Shown here: positions 7,236 through 14,080 of the stretch, piece by piece
Numbering within the stretch: position 1 is the stretch's first letter
Layout of the letters: every line of letters begins with the position of its first letter
Source: Spirochaetales bacterium
GTDB taxonomy: Bacteria; Spirochaetota; Spirochaetia; SZUA-6
Reading direction: 5' to 3'
Assembly (NCBI GenBank): GCA_003233545.1
Contig: QILZ01000068.1
Location: 1-15,554 of the forward strand
Length of the DNA: 15,554 bases
Made by a program: the position numbers and the translations under genes
Notes under the pieces: model-generated
Database searches by the model: none
Seen by the model: the letters and a program-made list of their open reading frames with translations, nothing else
What the model was told of the DNA's origin: nothing

Positions 7236-8953
7236 CTTAATGCCCTCCAACTGATGCTGAGTTTTTTCCGTTTCAGCGTATCGGTATTAAAATCAAATAT
7301 CAGCCGGGACACAAAAAGAGCCGTAAACATCGACGAAATAATACCGATAGCGAGTGTGACGGCAAAACCCTGTATCGGGCCTTTTCCAAGTTGAGAGAGC
7401 GCTAAAGCAGCTATAAATGTTGTGATATTGGCATCCATGATCGTCCAGAAAGCCTTGGCAAAGCCGGCTTTTATCGCAGCAGCTCTTTGTTTACCGATTC
7501 TGTACTCCTCTTTTATCCTTTCGAATATAATTACATTTGCGTCGACCGCCATACCTACCGTTAATATAACACCGGCAATACTCGTCAATGTCAATGTGAA
7601 GTTAAAAACGGAAAGTATCGATACCATAAAGTACAGGTTTAGCACAAGAGCAAGATCGGCAATAATACCCGATCCGAGGTAGTAAATAGCCATAAATAGG
7701 ATAACCAGTATAAATCCGAGTATAATCGCTCTTATTCCCTGACGGATAGCATCTTCCCCCAGGGAAGCACCGATTGCCGTGGAATTGATAATAACAAGCG
7801 GAACCGGAAGCGCTCCTGTCCTGAGTATCAGCGCCAGATCTTTGGCTTCGGATGCCCCGAATCCGGTTACACGTACTGCATCCCTTATCGGTTCGGATAT
7901 TCTTGCCTGAGCACGCACCTTATTATCCAGGACTACAGCGAGCGTTTTATTTACATTCGAACTTGTCAACTTATAAAAAATATCGCCTCCTTCGCTCGTA
8001 AGGAAAAAATTAACGACCGGCCGATTCGATAAGGGATCCCTGCTTACCTTTGCATTTCTTATATACGTTCCGGCAAGGCCGGGTTCCGTTTTAACAACCG
8101 TATAGCCCTTTGTCTGCAGAATACCATACTCATCCTTCTTAACAACCTTTAAAAGTTCCGTTCCTTTGGGAAGGATGTTGGGGTCTTTTAATTTTCCGTC
8201 AGCATTTAAAAAATCATTAGGATGCTGTGCATGGTATTCTTTGAATGCTTTTAAACCGTCATCATCTACAATATGAAAATCCAATTTGCCTTTGCCGAGA
8301 ATAAATTTGTTCATCCTCTCTCTGTCGGCAGCTCCGGGAAGTTCGACAATAATTCTATTTGCTCCCTGTCTCCTGATCTGGGGCTCCGTTACACCGAACT
8401 GATCTATACGGTTATTAAGTATTTCCAGAGCCCGTTTCATTACATCTTCCTTTTCATCGGAAGTCATCGGTTTTCCCTGTTCCTTTTCCAGTTCGGCGAT
8501 ATCGGCTTCTATAACAACATACATACCGCCTTTTAAGTCGAGCCCGAGCTGCAGTGTCCTGTCTCTAAGCACCTTAAGATCGGCAACCTCTTTTCGGTAG
8601 TGATTTTCTATATTATTATAAATAGCCGCTTTATTGGGATAACTGCTTAATACTTCTTTTACCTTCCACACCTTCGGTACGCGCTTTTTCTCTATTTTAT
8701 ACCGTTCCTTCGCCTTGTCCGTCAGAAAATAGTACTTCGAAGGAAAAGGATCATCGAGGTTCATGGCCAAAAGATCTTTCAATATCTTATCGGCTTCCCG
8801 CCTTGAATATAGTCTTACCTGTTCGGCAGAGCCTGTTGCAATCTGTTTTTTTTCTTCCGGAACCCAGACATACCACTTTACCGTGGGATAGAGGAACCAA
8901 TAGGCAACAGCTAATAGAACAAGTACAAGAATAAATCTCCATCGTTTACTCAT
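7232..8953 (-). CDS. secD: Protein translocase subunit SecD
   Basis: A 573-residue SecD, partner of SecF in the proton-driven step of protein export. One N-terminal membrane helix (about 6-30) precedes a large periplasmic region containing LGLDLKGG (136-143), the SecD signature. A C-terminal bundle of helices lies between about 405 and 555. The proton-path motif VDANVIIFERI (470-480) is intact, including its Asp. The stretch between the first helix and LGLDLKGG (about 30-135) is longer and more charged than in compact SecD proteins. GGAG lies eight bases before the ATG at 8953; a TTG immediately upstream (8956) is also possible. The stop overlaps the secF start as ATGA, so equimolar production by translational coupling is likely. 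A 74-base gap separates it from yajC. Confidence 0.97.
   Translation of the reverse strand: MSKRWRFILVLVLLAVAYWFLYPTVKWYVWVPEEKKQIATGSAEQVRLYSRREADKILKDLLAMNLDDPFPSKYYFLTDKAKERYKIEKKRVPKVWKVKEVLSSYPNKAAIYNNIENHYRKEVADLKVLRDRTLQLGLDLKGGMYVVIEADIAELEKEQGKPMTSDEKEDVMKRALEILNNRIDQFGVTEPQIRRQGANRIIVELPGAADRERMNKFILGKGKLDFHIVDDDGLKAFKEYHAQHPNDFLNADGKLKDPNILPKGTELLKVVKKDEYGILQTKGYTVVKTEPGLAGTYIRNAKVSRDPLSNRPVVNFFLTSEGGDIFYKLTSSNVNKTLAVVLDNKVRAQARISEPIRDAVRVTGFGASEAKDLALILRTGALPVPLVIINSTAIGASLGEDAIRQGIRAIILGFILVILFMAIYYLGSGIIADLALVLNLYFMVSILSVFNFTLTLTSIAGVILTVGMAVDANVIIFERIKEEYRIGKQRAAAIKAGFAKAFWTIMDANITTFIAALALSQLGKGPIQGFAVTLAIGIISSMFTALFVSRLIFDFNTDTLKRKKLSISWRALR
7243..7248 (-). promoter_or_regulatory. 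Shine-Dalgarno that fixes the secF start
   Basis: GGAGGG, read on the minus strand, lies seven bases before the ATG at 7235. A TTG at 7250-7248 would overlap this element, which rules it out as the main start. The element sits within the last codons of secD, consistent with reinitiation at the ATGA overlap. Confidence 0.7.
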
Positions 8954-9027
8954 CAATTTAACTCCACTTAGAATTTCTAAATATGAAAATGTGTTCGGCA
9001 GTCTGTAAAGGGACTATTGTTACTACC

Positions 9028-9375
9028 TTATTCTTTTTTTTCCGGTACGCTTTCTTTCCTCTCCAGAACATTGGAGATAGCACTTTTATTAAACTCTATC
9101 TTTGTATCGGTATCTACTTTTAAAGTGACAGTCTTTTCCTTTACAGCGGTAACTGTTCCCCTTAAGCCTCCTGCAGTACTTACTCTGTCGCCTTTCTTAA
9201 GAGCGGTAAGCATAGCTTTTGTCTCTTTCTGTTTCTTATTCTGGGGACGTATTACGAGAAAATAAAAGATAAGAATAATTAAACCGAATGTAACCAGCAT
9301 GGTTACCATCTGTCCGCCTGCACTGCCTCCTGCAGTCTGAAGCAGCGGTAAATTAGCCAAATAAGTTTTTAACAT
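9028..9375 (-). CDS. yajC: Sec accessory membrane protein YajC
   Basis: A 115-residue single-pass membrane protein that associates with SecD-SecF and the YidC/SecYEG holotranslocon. A hydrophobic helix (about residues 22-42) runs into FYFLVIRPQNKKQKE, the hallmark YajC segment. The soluble domain that follows carries GDRVSTAGGLRGTV, the conserved small-barrel turn, and the C-terminus is charged. The length is typical (about 85-120). AAGGA lies seven bases before the ATG. It heads the yajC-secD-secF order found in most bacteria and probably has its own promoter in the gap just upstream. Confidence 0.96.
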   Translation of the reverse strand: MLKTYLANLPLLQTAGGSAGGQMVTMLVTFGLIILIFYFLVIRPQNKKQKETKAMLTALKKGDRVSTAGGLRGTVTAVKEKTVTLKVDTDTKIEFNKSAISNVLERKESVPEKKE

Positions 9376-9408
9376 AGCAATTCCTTTTTGTTTAAAGATT
9401 TCTGGTAA

Positions 9409-9436
9409 ATTAACATACTTTTTTCAATCTCGTCAA
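9409..9436 (-). promoter_or_regulatory. Candidate promoter for yajC-secD-secF
   Basis: On the minus strand TTGACG (9436-9431, five of six -35 positions) is followed after 16 bases by GTTAAT (9414-9409, four of six -10 positions). It lies in the 88-base gap between the 98-residue gene and yajC, so yajC onward could be transcribed independently of the upstream gene. This is a pattern match only. Confidence 0.4.
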
Positions 9437-9463
9437 GAGAGGGTTGTGCATGATCCGGAGTAA

Positions 9464-9760
9464 TCAGAGGGCGATTACCCTGGACACCTCCTCAGGCACC
9501 CTTGTTACACCGAATATTCTTTTAAGGTCTTCCACCGAATCGGCTTTATACTCTGCCTGTTTATTGTAAAACGCCAGAATATTCCGAAGTTCTTCTTCAC
9601 CGGATGTATAGAGTGCATAACAAATAGCAGGTTTAAACATACCTCTTTCGGCAAGTTCATTTGCGGATAATTTTAAATATTTTCTTTTTAATAACCCATT
9701 CACTATTGCAGTATTTCCACGATAACCGATTGTAAAAGTAAAATCCTCTCTGCTAATCAA
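9464..9760 (-). CDS. Small conserved-looking protein of unknown function
   Basis: A 98-residue protein I do not recognise. It starts at TTG (9760-9758), supported by AAGGAG eight bases upstream on the minus strand, and it ends at TGA. It is soluble, rich in charged residues and probably mostly helical, with one Cys in a segment reading GMFKPAICYALYTSGEEE and no membrane helix or recognised catalytic motif. It is divergent from the PilZ gene and lies 88 bases upstream of yajC on the same strand, so it may be the first gene of the export cluster or a separate short transcript. A coding call rests on the good ribosome binding site, the snug fit between neighbours and a plausible amino-acid composition. 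Confidence 0.65.
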   Translation of the reverse strand: MISREDFTFTIGYRGNTAIVNGLLKRKYLKLSANELAERGMFKPAICYALYTSGEEELRNILAFYNKQAEYKADSVEDLKRIFGVTRVPEEVSRVIAL

Positions 9761-9768
9761 TGCCTTTG

Positions 9769-9774
9769 CTCCTT
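9769..9774 (-). promoter_or_regulatory. Shine-Dalgarno supporting a TTG start
   Basis: AAGGAG on the minus strand lies eight bases before the TTG at 9760. It is the main reason for accepting a TTG start for the 98-residue gene. Confidence 0.6.
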
Positions 9775-9803
9775 GAATGAGATTAATAACTCGTATATTC
9801 TAT

Positions 9804-9832
9804 ATATTAAACATCTCTCTGATGAAATTCAA
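9804..9832 (-). promoter_or_regulatory. Candidate promoter for the 98-residue gene
   Basis: In the 87-base divergent gap, the minus strand has TTGAAT (9832-9827), a 17-base spacer and TAATAT (9809-9804), four of six matches at each box. The whole gap is AT-rich and must also hold the promoter for the PilZ gene on the other strand. For that direction I see only TTGAAT at 9773-9778 with TATATT at 9794-9799, and their 15-base spacing is too short to trust. Confidence 0.35.
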
Positions 9833-9833
9833 T

Positions 9834-9838
9834 AGGAG
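9834..9838 (+). promoter_or_regulatory. Shine-Dalgarno supporting the TTG start of the PilZ gene
   Basis: AGGAG lies nine bases before the TTG at 9848. The only nearby ATG (9840) is out of frame and reaches a stop after 14 codons. Confidence 0.6.
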
Positions 9839-9847
9839 AATGCAATA

Positions 9848-10861
9848 TTGGTCCTGGATCAGAACAGGCTGTCATCATTCTTAGGAAGCATAGCAAGCGG
9901 ACTCACCATAAGCCCTTTTGAACTTTTTTTACTTATTTTGTTTCTTGCGGGTTTCATTGCCCTTTTAATATATGTTTACAACTATCAGAAAAAAAAAGTG
10001 CTTAACTCAAAAATTCGGTATTCTCAGGATCAGTATGATAAGTTCATTAATAAATTTCAGCTTAATCCTTCGGAAATAGATTTAATCGAAAAACTGACCC
10101 GTTATCTGCACGGTGGGGACATAGAAAAACACCAGCTGTTTATAAACCAGGCTGCATTTAATTCATGTGCGGCCAAACTGCTTAACGATAATGAAGCAGT
10201 ACCTCAAAGCTCTATTTCATCACTTCGTCTTAAATTGGGTTTTACCCTGAAAGACGAGGAGAGCAGTATTCATTCCACAGCAGAACTTCCCGAACATCTC
10301 AAGCTCTATATACTTCAGGGAAAGGTAAGGAGATTTAAGGGAATTCTTTTAAAAATAACGGCACAATCTCTTATTGTTGAAATAAGCGAAGGTAAAATTC
10401 CCCCTGCTTCCGGCAGTATCATAACCGTTCTGTTCCAGAGAAAAAACGGTGTTTTCAGTTTTAAATCCTTTGTCCAGAAAATAAACGGCAGAACTATATC
10501 TCTTGCACATTCCGAAAAAATGAAAATGACGCAGAAAAGAAAATTCTACAGAAAGAACATATCGAATCCTCTGCTAATTCGAGTTGGAGGTTCCGGTGAA
10601 AAGGCTGTAAAATCTAATTTTATCGATCTCGGCGGCGGAGGTGCAAGTGTTGTTAATCCGAAAAAGAGGTTTAGAACAGGTGATCATATAGAATTAATTT
10701 TCTATATATCCGGGGAAGAGAGGATCAGCATTATAGGCGAAGTTATAAGGACTTCGAAAGATAACGGGGTAATTCATATAAGCTTCGATACCATCCGCGA
10801 ATCGCTCAGGGACAGAATAATAGGATTTATTCTTTCCTATTCATCGTCTGCAAAAAGATGA
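9848..10861 (+). CDS. Membrane-anchored YcgR-like PilZ protein (c-di-GMP receptor candidate)
   Basis: A 337-residue protein with one membrane helix near the N-terminus (about 24-45) followed by a lysine cluster, which places the rest in the cytoplasm. Residues about 50-140 are an uncharacterised, probably helical linker. About 150-225 resembles the YcgR N-terminal barrel that precedes PilZ. The PilZ domain (about 228-335) opens with QKRKFYR, giving the c-di-GMP-binding RxxxR at 231-235. The second motif, normally D/N-x-S-x-x-G, reads DLGGGG at 260-265, so Ser is replaced by Gly. Binding is therefore likely but weakened or altered. It starts at TTG, supported by AGGAG nine bases upstream; a nearby ATG at 9840 is in another frame and stops quickly. 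The stop overlaps the next start as ATGA, so it is coupled to the caspase-like gene. Related proteins control motility or surface functions, but the role here is not shown. Confidence 0.85.
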   Translation: MVLDQNRLSSFLGSIASGLTISPFELFLLILFLAGFIALLIYVYNYQKKKVLNSKIRYSQDQYDKFINKFQLNPSEIDLIEKLTRYLHGGDIEKHQLFINQAAFNSCAAKLLNDNEAVPQSSISSLRLKLGFTLKDEESSIHSTAELPEHLKLYILQGKVRRFKGILLKITAQSLIVEISEGKIPPASGSIITVLFQRKNGVFSFKSFVQKINGRTISLAHSEKMKMTQKRKFYRKNISNPLLIRVGGSGEKAVKSNFIDLGGGGASVVNPKKRFRTGDHIELIFYISGEERISIIGEVIRTSKDNGVIHISFDTIRESLRDRIIGFILSYSSSAKR

Positions 10862-11496
10862 CTTCGAATGATCCTAAAGTACTTTTTATTACATGCTATT
10901 CCGACAGCGACCGGCAGTTTAAAGGAATTTCTAATATTCTAAAAGAGATAACGGAAAACAAAAGCTCATACTGGCTCCGGTGGAAAGGCGGAACCGTGGA
11001 TTTACATTCCTATGAAAATATTAACACCGTACTTATTTCAGGTCACGGTGCATTTAAAAGACCTGCTGTAACGGACAACCTGGGTAATTACTTTACTGCC
11101 GATAATATTATACTTCCTTCGGAAGCATTTCTGTACCTCCTATGCTGCTTTCAGGGAGAAATCGGTATTAAACGGCAGTGGGCAAATAGATTATCTCTGC
11201 CCCAGGACAGAATCTTCGGCTGTCCGTCCGAAACAGAAACAGCATTAAGTACGATATTCTTTCTCCATCTTCTAAAGAACGGCACTTCCGTTCTCCGTAA
11301 ATCTTTCATCAGATGGTGCGGAATTAATCAGTATCTTAAGCCGTATTTTATAAGACTTCGCTCAATTTACAGGAAAACCGGGGGCCGGCCGTTAGAAACC
11401 TTAAGAGACTTCGAAAATATTATCGATCTGAGCAGTTTCGACGATTTTATCGGTATTATCCATGAATTTCCCCGATTTTTAGAAGCTCTCTACTAA
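10858..11496 (+). CDS. Putative caspase/CHAT-fold (clan CD-like) protein, coupled to PilZ
   Basis: A 212-residue soluble protein with no family I can name with certainty. The order of elements resembles the caspase-haemoglobinase fold. There is a first strand KVLFITCYS (7-15), then a strand ending in SGHG (VLISGHGAF, 58-66, His63). A third strand ends in two cysteines (FLYLLCCFQGE, 91-101, Cys96/Cys97), and a later LLKNGTSV (138-145) looks like the L..G.S. helix-turn common in CHAT domains. His-Gly after one strand and Cys after the next is the catalytic pattern of clan CD peptidases; Cys97 would be the nucleophile. About 65 C-terminal residues beyond the core are rich in Arg, Tyr and Phe. 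Its ATG overlaps the PilZ stop as ATGA, so the two products are probably made together. The fold is inferred by eye, and an inactive homologue or an unrelated alpha/beta protein remains possible. Confidence 0.6.
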   Translation: MTSNDPKVLFITCYSDSDRQFKGISNILKEITENKSSYWLRWKGGTVDLHSYENINTVLISGHGAFKRPAVTDNLGNYFTADNIILPSEAFLYLLCCFQGEIGIKRQWANRLSLPQDRIFGCPSETETALSTIFFLHLLKNGTSVLRKSFIRWCGINQYLKPYFIRLRSIYRKTGGRPLETLRDFENIIDLSSFDDFIGIIHEFPRFLEALY

Positions 11497-11529
11497 AAAG
11501 GGGAGATCCTTCTTAAGAAGGATCTCCCC
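11495..11529 (-). terminator. groEL terminator: perfect 30-bp palindrome plus T-tract
   Basis: GGGGAGATCCTTCTT (11500-11514) is followed directly by its exact reverse complement (11515-11529). The RNA would fold into a long stem with a tight UUAA loop. On the minus strand it is followed by five T (11499-11495), making a strong intrinsic terminator 22 bases after the groEL stop. The T-tract overlaps the stop codon of the convergent caspase-like gene. On the plus strand no T-run follows, so termination of the PilZ operon here would depend on the stem alone. Confidence 0.9.
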
Positions 11530-11551
11530 GTATATCACCTTAAAGATTCTC

Positions 11552-13183
11552 TTAGTATGGTGGCATTCCGCCGGCACCTGGTGCAGGCATTGGAGGTTCT
11601 TTCTCCGGAATATCCGTAATCGAGCATTCGGTTGTAAGCAGCAGACTTGCTATGGAAGCTGCATTCTGAAGTGCCGATCTTGTCACCTTGGCAGGATCGA
11701 TTATACCGGATTTTAACATTTCAACCCATTCCATTGTCTGTGCGTTAAAACCGATCCCTTTTTTCTCATTCTTCGCCTTGTCAGCTACTATAGCACCGTC
11801 GAGACCTGCATTTTCCGCTATCTGGCGGATAGGTTCTTCCAGGGCACGTGTAACAATCCTGAACCCAACCTTCTCATCCGCCGTTAAATCCTCGATATCA
11901 GCCTTACCCATGGCCTTAACCGCCTGGATTAACGTAAGTCCGCCTCCGGGAATTATTCCTTCTTCGATAGCGGCCCTTGTAGCGGACAGAGCATCTTCCA
12001 CTCTATGCTTCTTTTCCTTAAGTTCTACCTCTGTTGCAGCACCGACATTTATAACCGCAACGCCGCCTGCAAGTTTTGCAAGACGTTCCTGAAGTTTTTC
12101 CTTGTCATAATCCGATGTTGTCTCTTCGATCTGAACCTTAATCTGGGCGATACGGTCCTTAACATCCTTTTCTTTTCCGGCACCTTCGATTACGGTCGTA
12201 TTCTCCTTATCGATCTTAATCATTTTTGCCCTTCCCAGTTGATTCACTTCCGTATTCTCTAACTTGAGACCCAATTCTTCGGATACTACCTGGCCGCCTG
12301 TCAAAACTGCGATATCTTCCAGCATGGCCTTTCTTCTGTCGCCGAAACCGGGTGCCTTTACGGCACATACATTTAATGTTCCCCGCAAGTTGTTAACCAC
12401 TAAAGTTGCAAGTGCTTCGCCCTCGACGTCCTCTGCAATTAAAAGCATCGGTTTTCCCGCCTGCGCAACCTTTTCGAGAACAGGAAGAAGATCCTTCATA
12501 CTCGATATTTTCTTGTCATGAATCAGAATATACGGATTCTCCAGAACTGTTGCCATGGTGTCGCGGTTCGTCACAAAGTAAGGAGAAAGATAACCACGGT
12601 CGAACTGCATACCCTCCACCACTTCGAGGTTGGTTTCCATGGATTTGGATTCTTCCACCGTAATGACTCCGTCTTTTCCTACCTTTTCCATAGCATCCGC
12701 GATTAACTCACCGATCTCATTGTCATTGTTTGCAGAAATTGCAGCAACCTGAGAAATCTCTTCCTTCTCCTTGATTGTCTTGGCAGACTTTTTAATTTCA
12801 CTCACTGCAACTTCCACAGCCCGTGAAATACCGCGCTTAATCTCCATCGGATTAATGCCTGCTGCAACACTCTTTAAACCCTCTTTAATGATGGAGTAAG
12901 CAAGAACAGTAGCTGTAGTTGTACCGTCTCCTGCAATATCATTCGTTTTTGTTGCGACTTCTTTTAGCAGTTGTGCTCCCATATTCTCGAATGGATCTTC
13001 CAACTCGATTTCTTTCGCAATCGTTACTCCGTCATTTGTAACTGTAGGTGCTCCGAATTTCTTATCGAGCACAACGTTACGACCCTTGGGTCCAAGGGTA
13101 ACTTTTACGGCATTGGACATCTTTTCCACGCCTTTGATTAGTGCCTGTCTGGCTTCCTCGTTAAACTTTAATTGTTTTGCCAT
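11552..13183 (-). CDS. groEL: Chaperonin GroEL (Hsp60)
   Basis: A 543-residue GroEL, the ATP-driven tetradecameric folding chamber. The N-terminus AKQLKFNEEAR, the ATP-site segment VTLGPKGRNVVLD, the catalytic DGTTTATVLA region and APGFGDRRKAML in the apical domain are all present. The C-terminus ends in a short Pro/Gly-rich tail (GAGGMPPY) in place of a long GGM repeat. GGAG lies close before the ATG, with a further purine-rich stretch upstream. No groES lies on either side. The upstream gene is a divergent phosphatase and the downstream gene is convergent, so groEL is transcribed alone, as I recall for other spirochaetes. Its promoter region has a palindrome over the -35 box but no CIRCE repeat. 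Confidence 0.99.
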   Translation of the reverse strand: MAKQLKFNEEARQALIKGVEKMSNAVKVTLGPKGRNVVLDKKFGAPTVTNDGVTIAKEIELEDPFENMGAQLLKEVATKTNDIAGDGTTTATVLAYSIIKEGLKSVAAGINPMEIKRGISRAVEVAVSEIKKSAKTIKEKEEISQVAAISANNDNEIGELIADAMEKVGKDGVITVEESKSMETNLEVVEGMQFDRGYLSPYFVTNRDTMATVLENPYILIHDKKISSMKDLLPVLEKVAQAGKPMLLIAEDVEGEALATLVVNNLRGTLNVCAVKAPGFGDRRKAMLEDIAVLTGGQVVSEELGLKLENTEVNQLGRAKMIKIDKENTTVIEGAGKEKDVKDRIAQIKVQIEETTSDYDKEKLQERLAKLAGGVAVINVGAATEVELKEKKHRVEDALSATRAAIEEGIIPGGGLTLIQAVKAMGKADIEDLTADEKVGFRIVTRALEEPIRQIAENAGLDGAIVADKAKNEKKGIGFNAQTMEWVEMLKSGIIDPAKVTRSALQNAASIASLLLTTECSITDIPEKEPPMPAPGAGGMPPY

Positions 13184-13214
13184 ACTCCTACCCTTCCTTA
13201 TTGAATTTTTTATT

Positions 13215-13243
13215 TATATAATAGAATGGAATAAGCGTAACAA
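13215..13243 (-). promoter_or_regulatory. Candidate groEL promoter
   Basis: On the minus strand TTGTTA (13243-13238) is followed after 17 bases by TATATA (13220-13215), four of six matches at each box. It would initiate about 25 bases before the ATG. The -35 lies within the 16-base palindrome at 13233-13248. Confidence 0.45.
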
Positions 13244-13248
13244 CGCTT
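13233..13248. promoter_or_regulatory. Palindrome over the groEL -35 box, possible operator
   Basis: AAGCGT (13233-13238) and ACGCTT (13243-13248) are exact reverse complements around a 4-base AACA. The arms enclose the candidate groEL -35 on the opposite strand, a position where a bound dimeric repressor would block RNA polymerase. It does not match the HrcA CIRCE consensus, so if it is an operator it belongs to another regulator. Confidence 0.45.
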
Positions 13249-13284
13249 TATGAAAAGATACAAATACTTTTCCAAATCATCAAC

Positions 13285-13304
13285 AAAAAATTTGAATTTT
13301 TTTT
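13285..13304. other. A/T-tract in the groEL-phosphatase divergent gap
   Basis: Six A followed by TTTGAA and eight T forms an AT-only imperfect palindrome. Such A-tracts bend DNA and can serve as UP elements or sites for nucleoid proteins. There is no GC stem, so it is not a terminator. The rest of the 220-base gap is AT-rich and holds only the promoter candidates listed. Confidence 0.35.
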
Positions 13305-13364
13305 CCGTATGTTTAAAACAGTAATTTTCTCTCCATTATATTAATTATTTCCCATACAATCTAT

Positions 13365-13394
13365 TTGACTAACTCGTGTATTTCAAAGTAGTCT
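13365..13394 (+). promoter_or_regulatory. Weak candidate promoter for the HAD phosphatase
   Basis: TTGACT (13365-13370, five of six) is followed after 18 bases by TAGTCT (13389-13394, three of six). The transcript would start at or within a few bases of the ATG at 13404, which would make the mRNA leaderless or nearly so. This fits the absence of a Shine-Dalgarno before that ATG. Confidence 0.3.
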
Positions 13395-13403
13395 GTTATC
13401 CAG

Positions 13404-14060
13404 ATGAAATCGACAGGCATAGATTTTTTTGATGTTGACCATACACTTACACAACGATCGTCCGGCAGACATTTTATATTGATGGGCATAAAAAAAAGAA
13501 TTTTTCCTGCCCGTTACCTCTTTTCCATACCTTTCTACTATATTTATTACAGGTACGGTAATATCAATATCGCCTTTATGGAACAGGGTTTTCCCCAGCT
13601 GAACGGTATCAGGGAGAATATCCTGGAAAATCTTTCCAGAGAAAGCTTCGAAAAAAAGCTAAAAAACGACATCTACCCGGAAGCCAGGCTGCTTATCGAA
13701 AACCTTAAGCAGAAAGGCCGGGAAATCGTCTTTGCAACTTCATCCTTAAATGTAATAGTAAAACCTCTTGCTGAATACCTGTTCGTAGATAATATTATTG
13801 CAAACAACCTCGAGTTTAAAGACGGTATCTGTACGGGCGTATTTACAGAAGCTCCTATTTTCGGAAAGAGTAAAAAAGAAAAGGTATTACAGTTTATCAA
13901 AGAGAAGGGTTATTCCTCTGCAGACTGTTCTTTCTATTCGGACAGCATTCACGACCTTCCTCTTCTGGAATCCGTAGGTAATCCCGTAGCGGTAAATCCC
14001 GATTCCAGGCTTAGAAAGATTGCAAATGAAAGAGGCTGGGAAATTATTAATTTTAAATAA
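13404..14060 (+). CDS. HAD-superfamily subfamily IB phosphatase
   Basis: A 218-residue HAD hydrolase of the IB group, which includes phosphoserine phosphatase (SerB) and related small-molecule phosphatases. Motif I is DVDHT (residues 10-14), with D10 as the nucleophile and D12 as the acid/base. Motif II is ATSS (111-114), the motif III Lys lies in GKSKKEK (154-160), and motif IV is SDSIHD (179-184). The ending VNPDSRLRKIANERGWEI matches the C-terminal signature of the HAD-IB hypothetical family 1 (TIGR01490-like). The cap (about 20-90) contains an aromatic hydrophobic patch (FSIPFYYIYYRY) that might contact a membrane or lipid substrate. The substrate is unknown. There is no Shine-Dalgarno before the ATG. 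It runs convergently towards birA with 20 bases between and no terminator visible. Confidence 0.9.
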   Translation: MKSTGIDFFDVDHTLTQRSSGRHFILMGIKKRIFPARYLFSIPFYYIYYRYGNINIAFMEQGFPQLNGIRENILENLSRESFEKKLKNDIYPEARLLIENLKQKGREIVFATSSLNVIVKPLAEYLFVDNIIANNLEFKDGICTGVFTEAPIFGKSKKEKVLQFIKEKGYSSADCSFYSDSIHDLPLLESVGNPVAVNPDSRLRKIANERGWEIINFK

Positions 14061-14080
14061 ACCGAACCCCGGCAAATTGC

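Noticed and set aside
11688..12663. Several open frames of 80-134 codons on the plus strand opposite groEL
   Set aside because: They are shadow frames of groEL with low-complexity Ser/Ala-rich translations and no start signals.
13285..13304. A6/T8 stretch as an intrinsic terminator
   Set aside because: The potential stem is entirely A/T, and it lies between two divergent starts where no transcript should end.
13184..13403. CIRCE element for HrcA in front of groEL
   Set aside because: I looked for TTAGCACTC and GAGTGCTAA with a 9-base spacer and saw neither arm.
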